Part shown: piece by piece, positions 53,141 through 64,000 of the stretch
Layout: every line of letters begins with the position of its first letter
Numbering within the stretch: the stretch's first letter is position 1
NCBI GenBank assembly: GCA_027257055.1
Contig: JAPVLO010000039.1
Location: 7,160,501 to 7,224,500, forward strand
Reading direction: 5' to 3'
Length of the DNA: 64,000 nucleotides
DNA from: Cephalopachus bancanus
Taxonomy: Eukaryota; Chordata; Mammalia; Primates; Tarsiidae
The notes under the pieces: model-generated
What the model was told of the DNA's origin: nothing
Databases searched by the model: none
The model's input: the letters and a program-made list of their open reading frames with translations, nothing else
Program-made: the position numbers and the translations under genes

Positions 53141-53144
53141 AGGT

Positions 53145-53958
53145 ATTTGAATCTTGGGAACACCCAAGCTTGCTCTTATGGCAGCACAGCCCTTCCTGTC
53201 CCTCTACTGACATTGCCCAAGGTCTTAGGCCCTGGGATGGGCCCCGAGGCTGAGCCCTGCTGCCCACTCCAGGGCCCCAGGCCCAAGGCCAGCAGAACAG
53301 AGCCACACTGTGTGTGGAGCCAAGAGATTTCCTGAGTACGCATGTCCTGGTGGGCAGGCCGAGCCTTGGGAGTGCGGCACTCAAGGTGGAGGGCGGGTGT
53401 GCAGCCCAGGGGTCCTGCGACCTGGCTGCTCAGCTCCATGTGCCAGTTGCCTGGAAGCAGCAGCAGCAGCAGCCCTTGTGTCCTGCGGCCAACTGATACA
53501 AGGAGGGCCAGTGCCCACTTGGCCCTGATGCTCCAATGCCTCACCCCACAGTATCTGGACAGGGGGGACCAGCGGGTGAGCACCTGGCTGCCGGCGGGGG
53601 ATGGGGGCTGGTGGCCCATGAAGTTGGCAGGACTCCAACTGCCAGAGTGAGACTTGACTCCAGAGTCCCTCTGGCCCAACCCTCACAGTGACAGGGTAAA
53701 CAGGCCCAGAGGGAAAGGCTTCCTTCTAGCTGGCACAGTAAAACAGCAGCCGAGAGGGAGAAGGCAGGAGGGCGATATGGAGTTCCATGGTGGGAGAAGA
53801 GTTTGGTCTGCAGGGAAGACATGCCGAACAGACGAGGGCTTCCAGACGAGGCTTCCCGGGCGCCGGCAGCATCCAGGGAGCCAGCCCTGTACAGCCCAGT
53901 GGGAGGAGAGCGGGTGGTGCTGGCCCTGGGAGGCTGTGGCAGGCCGGTGTGGCAGGTA
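53145..53958. other. Space between convergent PKMYT1 and PAQR4 3' ends
   Basis: Probably holds the PAQR4 3' UTR on the minus strand. I see no canonical AATAAA for PAQR4. No repeat recognised. Confidence 0.5.
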
Positions 53959-53960
53959 GC

Positions 53961-56016
53961 TCAGTCCAGGGGACAGGCGTGGCGGGCAGTCCAGAGCAGG
54001 TCAGGCACGACGCCAGCGTGCAGCTGGAGGATGGAGCCCACACTGAGCAGGTGCATGATCTGGTGGGAGTTGCCCCAGTAGTCGAAGCGGCCGGGGCCCC
54101 AGCGCTCGGGCAGGCGGGCCACGTTCACCAGCCCCCCGAGCAGTGCCAGCGCATCCATGCGCAGGTAGCAGGGCAGGGAGCCTGGGGCCCCTGAGCCCAG
54201 CCCCGCTCCCCGGGCCCCAAACACCAGCAGCCGGGCACCAGCCTGCCAGCCAAAGGCTCGGAGCCGGGCACTGGTGGAGGGGGCTGTGAGGGCGCGCCAG
54301 CCGGCCACACCCGACAGCACAGTGTAGCCCACCAGGGCGGCCGGGCGCAGCCAGGGCCTGCAGGCCAGGGTGCAGTGGATGATGGGCAGGGCCCCTGCAG
54401 AGGAGAGAGCAGGAGAGGCCACATCAGCCTGAGGGTCTGCCTCCCCTGCCCAGGCTCACAGGTGTCCCCAGCCTCCCCTTCCAAACTGTCCCCAGCTCCC
54501 ATCCCTCAGGGTCCTGACTCACCCAGGGTGTTGACAAGGCAGACCCCACACATGTCCAGGGCGAGGAGCCGGGCATATACAGGGCTGCCCCCTTGGTGGC
54601 ACATGAAGAGGTGATAAAGCACAGAGCCCGCAGGGGGTGCCAGGCAGGCCACACAGTGCGTGCCCCCCAGCCAGCCGTCCTTGCCCAGCTGACCCCAGGG
54701 CATGGTCATCGGCACCAGCACCAGGAAGCCCAGCAGGGCCAGCCCTGGGGGAGGGAGACAGTTATCCACCAGTTTCAGAATGGAGGGCAAGTCATGTCCT
54801 CAAAGGAACCACAGTCTAGCTACAACACCGGAGGCAGGCTAGAGGCTTTCAGAAACCAGTTAATTATCACAGCTCATGACAGTTCTGGAAGGTAGAGACC
54901 ATTCTCCCCACTGTGCAGTGAGGAAACTAAGGCTTGGAGAGGCCAAGAAGCCTGTCCCGGTGAGCCCAGCAAGCAAGCAATGGGCAGAGGTCAGGGCCTG
55001 GGCAATCTGACTCCCACGCTGCTCTCGCTGGGGGGAGGGACCTGAGCCCCTGGCCTGGGTCACAGAAGGGAGGCGTGACCTGCAGCTAAATCCTGAATGG
55101 GACACGGGAACGGTGACACCATCTGGCCGGCTAGTTTTCTCTTCCCACCGGAGTCCTCTCCTCTCCGTGAGTGTCCAAACGGATACCTCGGGCCTCTGTC
55201 TTTCAGAAAGCGGCGCGGCCAGGCAGGCAAGGACGTCTAGACTGAGCGGAAGGGTGCTGGAAGGAGCTTGTCCCCTCTCCGCCCAGGAGCCCCACCGCTT
55301 CTCGCCGCCACTCGGGGGGACCTGGCGGCGCTAAAGCCTGGAAGGCTCCAGGCAGGGCCCGGCCAGCCCCGGGCCCCTCTCCCGGCAGGGGCGGTTCAAG
55401 GACGGGCAGGGCTGTGTCAGCAGAGCTCGGCGGGGCGCGGAGGAGGGGCCGGGCGCCGGAGGGGAGGGAAGGAGCCGCCGCTAGGCGGAGCCCCGGGACA
55501 GCGGCTGGGGCGGGGGCGTCAGGGCGGCTGCGCGGGGAGCGGCCGGGGCCGCTGCTCGCGCGCCCCTCCCCGCCGCAGTCAACACCCACCTCCGGGACGG
55601 GCGCTGGCGGGGGAGGGTGGCCAGGGCGCTGGGATCAGAAAGGGGCCGGCACGCGCTCCCCGCCCCGGGGCTCAGAGGGATTAAGCCGCTCAGCCCCCCA
55701 CTCTGCTCCCCTCTCCCGACCCGGGGCCCCGCTGGGAAGGCGGAAGCTGGCAGCGCGGGCCGGGACAATGGCAGCTTTGTCACCGCAGCCGCTGGTCGCG
55801 CCAGGACAGGGGCAGCCCAAGACTTGGGCGCGTTGCGGGGCGCGGCTCACCGTGCGTGTAGATGTTGCCCAGCTCGTTGTGCAGGTAGAAGAGGCTGCGC
55901 AGGCAGCCCGAGCCGCTGCTGGCGGGCCGGTAGCCGGTCAGCACGAACTTGTTGAACTGCAGGTGCGGCGGCGAGCTGGCCCAGTCCAGCAGGCGCGGCC
56001 CGGCCAGGAACGCCAT
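53961..56016 (-). CDS. PAQR4: Progestin and adipoQ receptor family member 4
   Basis: Seven-helix membrane protein of the PAQR family, placed in Golgi membranes and linked to ceramide metabolism and cell growth. Three exons: 55851-56016, 54523-54744 and 53961-54394; both junctions are phase 1; 273 residues, equal to human. Visible are the N-terminal family motif NELGNIYTHG, SVLYHLFMCH, and HQIMHLLSV near the C-terminus; these carry the conserved acidic residue and histidines thought to bind zinc. Several hydrophobic helices lie between them. The start MAFLAGPRLLDW agrees with human and sits in a CpG island. KREMEN2 lies upstream on the same strand. Confidence 0.96.
54865..55010 (+). mobile_element. 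MIR element in a PAQR4 intron
   Basis: Shows GTGCAGTGAGGAAACTAAGG and GGAGAGGCCAAGAAG, the 3' half of a MIR. Confidence 0.75.
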
Positions 56017-56600
56017 GGCGCGGCGCGGCGCGGCGCGGGCGGCCCCCGGCCTCCTCAGCGGGGCCGCGGCGCCGGCGGGCTCATCCCGGCCCCGCGCCCG
56101 CCCGCCGGCAGCGCTCGATCGGCGCACGCGCCAGCCCGGGGTCCCGGCCCGCGCCCCCCTGCGCTGCGCACGCGCGAGCCCGACGCCCCCGCGCCCGGCG
56201 GAGGCTGGCACGCCCGGCGCAGTGCGGGCGGCTCTGCGGGGCGGGCGCCGCAGGGACCGCTCGCGGCGGCGGCGGCAGTGACCGGCGGTCTCGCCACAGC
56301 CCGGAGCACGGGCGCGGCCGGACGCGGGAGGGAGCGCCAGGCTCCGCCCCAGCTCCTCGCCCCCGCCATCCCGCCGGCGTTTCGCGCGCTGGCTCCTGAC
56401 GTCGGCGCGGCCAGGGCCAATGGGCGCGCTCCGCGAGGAGGTCCCGCCCCCGGCCGCCCGGCCTTCCCGGTTCGCGCGAAGGGCGCGATCTCGGCCTCCT
56501 CTGCGTGGGGCGGCTGCGGGCTCGCGACCCGCCGTTCCCGGCCCTGCGGGCTCGCTGGAGTGGCCCCGGCACTCGTGGACCTCGGCACCGTGCGCCCGCG
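55230..56600. promoter_or_regulatory. PAQR4: CpG island and promoter of PAQR4
   Basis: CpG-dense around exon 1. A CRE-like TGACGTC lies at 56397-56403 and a CCAAT box at 56417-56421, about 390 bases upstream of the ATG in transcription direction. Long ORFs across this area are composition artefacts. Confidence 0.75.
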
Positions 56601-57234
56601 CTCTCCGCGTGAATCCCAGGTCTCCGCACCTTTGGGCACCCACCCCAGAGGGCACAGCCCTGCCACCCAGCCCCATCCCGCAGGCCGGGCTCTGTCCAAG
56701 GTGCTGCCGGACGGGTCCGCCCCAGAGCCTGCGTGTCCCCACTCTGCGGGTGATCTCTCCGCCGCCTGGCCTCCTCCGGAGCTCAGCAAGGCGTCCCGAG
56801 ACACCCGGCCTCTGAGGACGTGCCTGACGCACCGGAGCCCGCGGGCGAGGCCCTGCCCTTCGGACCCGCCTCTCCGCGCTTGGGCTCGGCCCAGCTCGCT
56901 CCCTGCTACCGCACACAAGGCGTGCCGGCCCCTCCCAGGACGGGCAGGAAACCGAGGAGACACGAGGCAGAAGGCAGGGGAGAGGTCGCTCTCCCCGCCC
57001 CGTCACTCTGAGCGGGGACCAGGAAGGCCCTTCGGCGTTGCTCTGCCCGCAAACCCCTTCGTCCACCCATCCCCGCCTTCTAAGAACCCAGCCCATCCGT
57101 CCTCTCCGTTCTCACCGTCAGGCGCCGCGCCCTTCCTTTGCACGGACGCACGCGGGCCGGCCCTCCGTGTCCTCATCAGCACTCCCCTCCCACCTCGCAA
57201 GAACTTGCGGTGCCCCGGGCCAAACTATGGACCC

Positions 57235-57240
57235 TTTATT
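57235..57240 (-). terminator. KREMEN2: Poly(A) signal of KREMEN2
   Basis: TTTATT reads AATAAA on the minus strand, about 355 bases beyond the stop codon. It lies about 1.2 kb upstream of the PAQR4 start, so the two genes are in tandem. Confidence 0.85.
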
Positions 57241-57593
57241 CAAAGTCTGTGACGGGTCTTTGTGACCATTCTGTTGACCTCTCACTGAGGGCTGCAGTCC
57301 AGGGCCACCCCAAGAGAGGCGCAAGGACCCGGGAAACCAGAGACCACCCCCTACGTCCAGGTTCACGGGGAGGAGCTGGATTCCTCTTGCCCTTTGGACT
57401 CGACAGTCTGGACCCCGAGGGTCAGGCCAAGCCCCCCAGAATAGCCCCAGAGGCACCTGTTCGACTTCTGGTCTCCTCGAGACACCAGAGACCGAGCTGT
57501 CCTCGAAAAGGCGAAAGGCCGAGGTAGCGTGCGGCCTGGCGTCGCCGGCGTCCATCTCCGGGCGGAGGGTCCACGGACCCTGGCGGTCCGGAG

Positions 57594-60500
57594 TCAGAGG
57601 GCGGAGACGAGCGAGCGCAGGGAGCTCTGGCTGGAGGCACTCAGGGATCGGTAGCCTGCGGCGGGACCCTCAGCCTGGGGGTCTCCGGGGGCGCAGGGCA
57701 GAGCCACCCCTCGGGGTCGGCGGTACCACACAGCCCAGCCTCGCCCGGGGCCCCGGGAAGGCCCCGGCGCCGGCGGCCCTTTCCCCGGAGCCCGCAGGCA
57801 GCTCCTGGAGAGGGAGCAGGCGTCAGCCGGGCCGGCCGGGCCCACCCGGCGCCTGCCCCGCCTGCGCCCCCCGGCCGCGTCCCCGCGCCTCCCAGGAGCC
57901 CCTGCCCCGCCGGGGCCCCCGCCCCGGGCCGCCGAGCGCCAGCTGCCCGCGCGGGGTCCGCCCCAGTCCGCCCCCGCGCCCGCACCGTTGGCGCAGCAGG
58001 CGCAGCAGCGACGGGAGCAGCAGCAGCAGCACCGAGACGGCCGTCACGGTCGCGAAGACCCGGGCTGCGGGCACACGCGCGCGGTGAGCCCCGGGCCGGG
58101 CGGCGCGGCCCCGGCTCGCCCCGCTCCCGCCGCCCGCCCACCTACCCCCCGTCGCCGCCTGCGGAGCCCCGGGCCTGGGGCTGCAGCTCACGGGGGCCCC
58201 GTCGGGGGGCGCGGCGGGCGTCCGGGCCGAGCCCCGGGGGGCGCCGCGTCCTCGGCGGCGTCCGGCAGCCCTGCGGAGAGCGGCGTGAGGCGGGGGGGGC
58301 GTCGGGGGGTCGGGGGGGCGGGGGGGCGTCGGGGGGCGGCGGCGGGGCGGGGTGGGCGGCGGGGGGGGGCGGGGGGCGGCGGGCGGCGCTCACCGCGGTA
58401 GGTGAGCGCGAAGCCCTGCGCGTGGCCGCGCGCGTCGCTGCGGAAGGTGAGGCGCAGCGCGGGGGCGCGCAGGCGCAGCGGCCCGGGCGGCGGCGGGCGG
58501 GCGCCGTCGAAGGCGCGGAGCAGGAGGCCCGAGGCCGCGTCGCGCAGCTCCAGCCGGTCGCGCGCGTCGGCCAGCTCGAAGAGGCGGAAGGTGAGCTCCA
58601 GCGCGCCGCCCGGCGGGCCCAGCGCCCAGCTGCAGTTCCGGTCGGGCCCGTACTCGTCCGGGAAGTCCGGGGAATAGAGGGCGCCCTCGGGCGCCGTCCA
58701 GTTTCCCTGGCAGGAGCCCACGGACACTGCGGGCGGGCCGGCGGTCAGCGCCCAGGGCCCCCGGCCCCCGCCACGCGTGGCGCCCCCTGCCCGGCGGGCG
58801 CACCCCAGGCCGCCCGGGCGCCTTCTTCCCGCGCCCCGCACCTTCGTAGATGCCCAGCCGCCCGTCGCCGCCGCACAGCTGGCCCGGGTGGCCGAAGCAG
58901 ATCTGGTCGCAGTCGGTGGCGGGGGCCAGGCGTCCCGGGCGAGGTCACCCTCGGAGCCGCAGAAGCAGGCGTAGCCAGCCTCCACGCCCGCCAGCTGCGA
59001 GCACAGACCGGTGACTCAGGCCGGGGCTGGGGGGTCTGGGGTCGAGTCGGGAGTGGGGGTGGAGCTGGAAGTCCTAACGCGTCCGAGTGTTGGGAGTGGG
59101 AGGGGTCCTGAGGTCGCGGCCAGGGGTCATGGTCCGGGCCCACGAGCGGTACCTGGTAGCCCTTCAGGCGGCAGAAGCGAAGGCACACTTGGACCGTGAG
59201 CTTCGTGGAGGTGCCGCTCGGGCCACTGAGGGCTGCGGGTGCCCCGGAGTCCACGAAGCAGCCCAGGTAGCCAGGCACTGAGGGGACTGCGCGTCAGGCT
59301 CCCGCGCGCCCTCCGCCCAGACCCCGCGGCGTCCCCGCCTCCGTCCAGCCGCGCCCACTCACTGCGACACGTGGGGATGTCGCAGTAGCGCCAGTAGATG
59401 CCCTCGTCCGTCTCGGCCACGTAGCACCAGGGCTGCACGTCGCCGTCCGGGTTGCTGCGGGGGGGAGGGAGTCGGGGTCCCGCCGCCCGAGCGCGGCCAG
59501 CCCAGGCGCCGCCCCACGGCCCGCGCGCCGCCGCCCGGGCCCGGTGCGTGCTGGAGGCCAGGCCCCTCCCTGCGCCCCCGAGTTCTAGTTTGCGCCACGT
59601 GCTTCTGGACGTCGACTTCCCAGCGCACGGTGGGAGGTGCCATTAGAGGGGCCTGCAGGACTGCTTTAGGTCTTCAGCTGTCGCGAAGACGCGACTCTAT
59701 GGATGCAGACTTTGAGGCCGCCTGTAGCCTTCGCCCCCACCCAGCCACGGGCCTCCCCTGAAACCCCGCTGAAGAGCAGGCGTGGTGATCCCCCGAGCTC
59801 CTCCCGCCGGGTGCCCGCCGCCCCCGACCGCAGTTGCGTCTCTGAGCCCCGGTCCCGCCGTCGGCCTCAAAGTAGGATGGCCGTCGCCGGTGTGCGCACT
59901 CCGGACCCCGCCTCTGGCCAGGCCACGCCCACACGGGCCCCCGAGCGCCCAGGCCGGGCCCTCCCCTCCTGGCCCCGCCGGATTGCGCGACTTTCGCACC
60001 TGAGGCGGACCCCTTCGCTCCAAGTTTCTGTGCGCCCGCCCCGCCGCGCCCCGGAGCGAGGTAGGCTCCGCCTCTCGCGTTCCCCCGCCCCTTCGCCCGG
60101 CGGGCCGTGTGCCCGCCCGCCGCCGGCCTCCGCCCGCCCGCGGGAGGCCCCGCCTCGGCCTCGGCCCCGCCTCCAGCGCGGCCCCGCCCCTCACCGGCAG
60201 AAGTTGTGCGCGCCCAGCCCCCAGCGGCCCTGGGGGTCGCTGGCGCTGCTGTAGCTGTGCTGCTGCGTCTGGTCCCAGAAGAGGCACGGGCGGCCGGCCC
60301 CGCGCGGGCCGGTGCGGTTCTGGTGGCCGCGGTAGTCGGCGCCATTCACCTGGAAGCACTCGGACAGGCCTGCGCGGCAACGGCGGGCCTGGAGAGGTCC
60401 GGACCCGCGCCGGGCACCCTCGGCGCCCGACGCCGGCTCCCGCGGCAGCGCCCGCAGGGACCCTCGGACTGCTCGGCGGCTCCGGCCACCTGCCCCGCCC

Positions 60501-60677
60501 TCCCCAGCCTCGGGGCCCGGCCCTGGGCGCGGAGGCCGCGGGGCGGGTGGCGGGCGTGGCTCCGCCGCCGTGCCCGGGCTCACCTGGGCTTTGCAGGCGC
60601 TCCGCCACGGCCCCCCGCGGCGGCAGCGGAGGGAGGAAGAGGAGGAGGAGAAAGCCCTGCAGGAACCGTGTCCCCAT
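57594..60677 (-). CDS. KREMEN2: Kremen-2 (DKK receptor), frame broken twice
   Basis: Single-pass receptor that binds Dickkopf and removes LRP5/6 from the surface, damping Wnt signalling. Nine exons: 60584-60677, 60195-60369, 59363-59454, 59153-59277, 58842-58994, 58394-58726, 58146-58270, 57986-58064, 57594-57804. In order: a signal peptide (MGTRFLQGFLLLLF), a kringle domain (FWDQTQQHSYSS, PWCYVAE), a WSC domain (GYLGCFVDSG, ACFCGSE), a CUB domain (NCSWALGPPG), a membrane helix (VSVLLLLLPSLL), and a tail ending SSLRSLVSAL. All splice sites fit. Exons 58842-58994 and 58146-58270 are each one base short, so the frame fails after DLAR in WSC and again after the CUB domain. With two bases added, the length is 462 residues, as in human. 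Confidence 0.93.
58285..58393. repeat. KREMEN2: G-run array in a KREMEN2 intron
   Basis: The plus strand consists almost wholly of runs of 4 to 9 G separated by C or TC, within a very short intron between the CUB exon and the stalk exon. It is a strong G-quadruplex candidate and a hard sequence to read. Confidence 0.85.
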
Positions 60678-60679
60678 CG

Positions 60680-61950
60680 CCCCCAGCCAAGGGCACGGTC
60701 CGGGATGTCCGCGGGTCGCTCGGGTGTCTCCCAGGCGACCTGAGGAACGTTGTCTTCCGACCGGCGTCCTCGCTCCGCTCTGGGCGCTCTGCGTCTGGGG
60801 CGGGAAACCACGTCCTGGGGTCTTTGCCGCTCCGGGTCTCTGTCCCCACCCGGGGTCTCTCCGGGCGGGTAGGTGGCCGGGGCGTCTGGTCTCTGCCTCG
60901 CACGCTCTGGGTGCTGCCTGGGCCTCCACGCCCGACCCCTCCCGCGGCGCCTCGCTCGCTGCGCCTGGCTCGCCGGGTCTGCAACGCGCTGGCTCCTGCC
61001 CGCTTCGCGTCCCCCGCGGGTCCCTCCTCCCCGTGTCCCTCCCTCCCCCCGAGGGGGTCCGGGAAGCCCCGCCCCGGACTGGAGCGGAGGCTGCAGGTCC
61101 AGACACCTCCCACGCCCGCTCCCGCGACCCCTGGCGTCCCGGCGCGCCCCTCCCCGCTCCCACCCCTCCCAGGGGCCGTGCGGGTTCGAGGGGGAGGACG
61201 TGGAGGGGGGCGGGTCGGGCAGTGGACAGAGGGCCTTGAGGGGAGGGACACGAGGGTCCCTCTCGCGGCCGCACGCGCCCCGGGACTCCCGGGGTCTCCG
61301 AGTCACAGCACCTTCATTCGGGCGCGCGCGCCCCCCGTCGCCCATCGCTGTCAGACGCGCCACGCACGCTTCCCCGGACCCTCACGCCCGCCCTCCCCAG
61401 GCCCGGCGCCGCCGTCGCGCTGGAGGGGGCGCCGCCCCCTGCCCCCGCACCCGCGCGACAGGCGGGACTCGAGGACAGGCAGGGGCAGCTGGCGTCTGGG
61501 GAGGGAGCAGCTGCGCCCTGGTCCCGCCCCGCCCCTTCCCCCGCCCCTCCCTAGGACCCCGGCCCAGACTCTCGAGCCTTCGCGGGCCGGTGGAATTCCC
61601 CAGCAGTGCCCCCCACCTGCGGGGAAGGGGGAGGGGAGCAGGCCCGGGCAGGCGTGGGGGGAAATTCCCCGCCCCCTCCCCCGGGCCGACTTCTCCGAGT
61701 CTTCTGATCTCCCGCGCTACCCGCCCGCTGCCCCCGGGGCTTGGGGGGCGGCCAGCGCAGGTGCGTGGGAGGGCGGGGGCGGGGGGGCGGGGGGCAGGGT
61801 CGGGCGCTGATGGGGGCCGCGGGGCGGTCCCACCCGGGCCCTGCCCTCGGGCCCGCCTGTCCACCCCTCACCGGCCCCGCCGGGCTGCGGGGCCCAAGCG
61901 GACCTGTCCGGCCCTGCATCCCCCACAGACGGAGAAGCGAGGTGGGGTCC
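60680..61950. promoter_or_regulatory. KREMEN2: CpG island upstream of KREMEN2
   Basis: CpG-dense, GC-rich sequence right upstream of the KREMEN2 ATG in transcription direction, with many GC boxes. Several ORFs above 300 codons occur on both strands and are by-products of composition. Confidence 0.75.
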
Positions 61951-61959
61951 GAGGAGGAA

Positions 61960-64000
61960 TGACAGGCCAAGGTGCTTTATCCGGGCGCGATGGGACCCGC
62001 GAAGACCTTGCGGTCAGCGCCTCACGAAGGCTCCTGGGGCCGAGGGCGCGAGGGTGGGGGCATTGGAAGGAGACTCTCGGCCGGGGCCAGGTCGCCTCCT
62101 TGGGTGCCCCCTCCGTGCCACGCCAGCCCAGCTCACAGAGCACCGAGCTGGGAAGTCTCCCGCCCACGCTGGTCCCCTACCGACGGAGTAGCCTGGGCCC
62201 CTGTCCACTTCTCTCCCCGCCATGAGTGCAGGGGCAGCTGCGGGCTTGGAGACGTCCTCCCAGGCCAAGGAAGAGGCAAGATGGGGACAGGGAATCAGGA
62301 CCCCACGTGCTGGGGCCAGTAGGGCAGGCCAGGTGGAGGAACCAGCCCCCTCCCTGGCCTCAGTCGCCTGCAAATGGAGGCCACAGTCCCTCGGTCCAAG
62401 GCACTGTGCCACCCTGCCCAGTCCATCCTGGCCTCAGTCTCCTGCAAATGGAGCGGCTGACAGGGAAGGAGAGTGCCCAGTGCTGAGGCTGGGGACAGCA
62501 TGGGGGAGTGTCCCCCCACCAGCTCCAGTCTCAGTTGCTCCTGGAACTTTCGAGAACCAAGAAAGACCTTGGCCCTCTGCTCCCCACCCCGCCCCACTTC
62601 CCAGCACTTGGCGCTCAGCGCTCTGCAAGCAACAGCGTGTCTGCCTTCCCGCCGCCCTGCTCGGGGGATGTCTGTGTCTCCCCAATCTGCAGATAGGCCC
62701 ACGGGGGTTCAGAGGCAGTGCGTGGCTCCCCGGCTGTCACCTACTACTAAGTGTTGGAGCCGGAACCAAGCTCCATCAGTCCCATCCAAGCGCCGGGCGC
62801 TGACGCGTGCCCCTGCCCCGCAATGCTTGGAGGGTCGGTGACTCCCCGGGGCCATCTGGGGACATGGAGACACCAACTCTCTCTTGCCTGCACTCGGGCC
62901 CCACTGCCACTCCTGTGTCCCTGCTGACACCTTCAGAGTATGATCTCCAGCACCTCATTTCACAAACAGGGAGACAGGCTAGAGAGGGCAGGGGTCAGCC
63001 CGGGGTCACGAGGGCTCGAGACCCAGACTGGGATGGACTTTCGTCTCCGGTTTGGCTTGTCACCTCTGAGGGATGCAGATTTGCAGGTGCAGACCAGCCA
63101 CGAGGGCACAGGGAAAGGAGCCAGGTAAATGAAGTGAACCCCCGCCTGGGGTCAGCCTGGCCTTTCCCTCCTCTGGGGCTCGGGATGTCGTCTCCTTGTC
63201 TGGGTGAGGAGACGGTGAGTAGGTGGGCAACCTTGGGTGAGAGGAGGGGCCAGGCCACTTTGTCCCCGTCAGCTCCCAGGGAGGCAAGGGGAGGCTCTGC
63301 CCTGACCCTGCCCTGGGCACAGGGTTTGTGTGTGTGAGCCCAGCCTGTTTCTGCTGGGAGAGTGGGCCCCAGTGTGAGCAGGGTGCCTGGTTCTATCCCT
63401 GGCTGCTCGGCTGCCCTGGGTCTTCTTCTTTGCGTGTTTTCACCTTTCTGGTGGGGAGAGTGTCCCATTGGGGTCTGCTGCCATGGAGGGGCACATCAGG
63501 ACCACCATGGCCAAAAGAGGTCCTGAAAATGTTCTGTGTAGAGCAAGCCCCCATGTGGATCCTCTGGGCAGCCCTGGGAGAGATGGCCAGGCCAGGCCTC
63601 ACCTCCGGGCTCCACCTTTGGGGGTGGCAGCGGGTCAGGGGTCTGTCCACCTGTTCTGAGTATGGCCTGGGCGAGGAATGGGGCTGAGACCCCTGGGGGC
63701 CTCTCTGAGACCCTCAGGGGAGCACGCTGCTGAGGGGCCCCCAAGTCCTGGCCACGACCTCGCCCAGTCCCTGAGCAGCGACGCTGCTCTGCCCTGTCCC
63801 CTGCCTTCCTCTCCCATCTGTGTTGAATGATCCCGGTTCTTCCAGTTCTGCACGAACCGCTGGCCTCGACTTCCCTGCCTCCTTTACGTGAGGTGTGGCT
63901 GTGGGGGGTGAGCGCAGGGCAGTGGCAGGAGTGCCGCCTCTCATGGCTAAAGTCTGGTCCCGTCATCACAGGAAGCTTGTTAGAAATGCAGATTCTCAGG
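61960..64000. other. Intergenic, no gene seen
   Basis: Short near-repeat of CTGGCCTCAGTCNCCTGCAA at about 62,354 and 62,430. A MIR-like stretch lies near 62,940-63,020. At the very end GTTAGAAATGCAGATTCTCA resembles the edge of a MER5/Charlie DNA element cut by the window. FLYWCH1 would be expected further on, but I see no exon of it. Confidence 0.45.

Noticed and set aside
55414..57252. ORF of about 612 codons on the plus strand
   Set aside because: It overlaps PAQR4 exon 1 and its CpG island on the opposite strand. Composition is Ala/Gly/Pro/Arg as expected of GC-rich DNA, with no domain.
60107..62225. ORFs of 376-567 codons on the plus strand and 390-525 on the minus strand
   Set aside because: They run through KREMEN2 exons and introns and the CpG island. 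Several frames are open at once because stops are rare in such GC-rich sequence.
61960..64000. Expected 3' exons of FLYWCH1
   Set aside because: No FLYWCH zinc-finger pattern in any frame; the gene probably lies beyond the window.

Overview
This is nuclear DNA from a primate. It matches human 16p13.3 read in reverse complement. In window order it carries CLDN6 (+), CLDN9 (-), a long glycine-rich secreted-protein gene that I identify as GREP1 (-), PKMYT1 (+), PAQR4 (-) and KREMEN2 (-). Dimeric 7SL-derived (Alu-type) SINEs are everywhere, which points to a primate. The youngest subfamily is neither the monkey/ape S/Y type nor the lemur/galago type I know, and AluJ-like relics are also present. 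A tarsier is my best guess. The species call is an inference; the gene calls are firm.

Layout: 1-5,200 holds CLDN6 and CLDN9 tail to tail, with parts of their coding sequences almost identical in DNA. 5,200-18,090 is mostly SINEs plus one MaLR-type LTR, and a CpG island at 13.6-14.7 kb with four CCAAT boxes and a candidate proline-rich ORF. 18,106-30,581 is GREP1: I resolved 49 coding exons, all joined in phase 1, giving a 653-residue secreted protein made of three alternating module types. 30,600-37,400 and 39,150-48,700 are SINE/L1-rich. The CpG island at 37.4-39.1 kb looks like the PKMYT1 promoter and non-coding first exon. 48,758-53,140 holds the PKMYT1 coding exons, 53,961-56,016 PAQR4, and 57,235-60,677 KREMEN2 followed by its CpG island. 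61,950-64,000 has no gene I can see.

The genes do not form one pathway. CLDN6/CLDN9 make tight junctions, PKMYT1 inhibits CDK1, PAQR4 is a seven-helix membrane protein, and KREMEN2 is a DKK receptor that dampens Wnt signalling. GREP1 is the least described. Its layout (phase-1 micro-exons, Gly-rich modules alternating with Lys-Pro modules, and one Cys next to the C-terminus) closely parallels elastin. Two single-base deletions in KREMEN2, both in G/C runs, break its frame; restoring the lengths gives exactly 462 residues, the human length.
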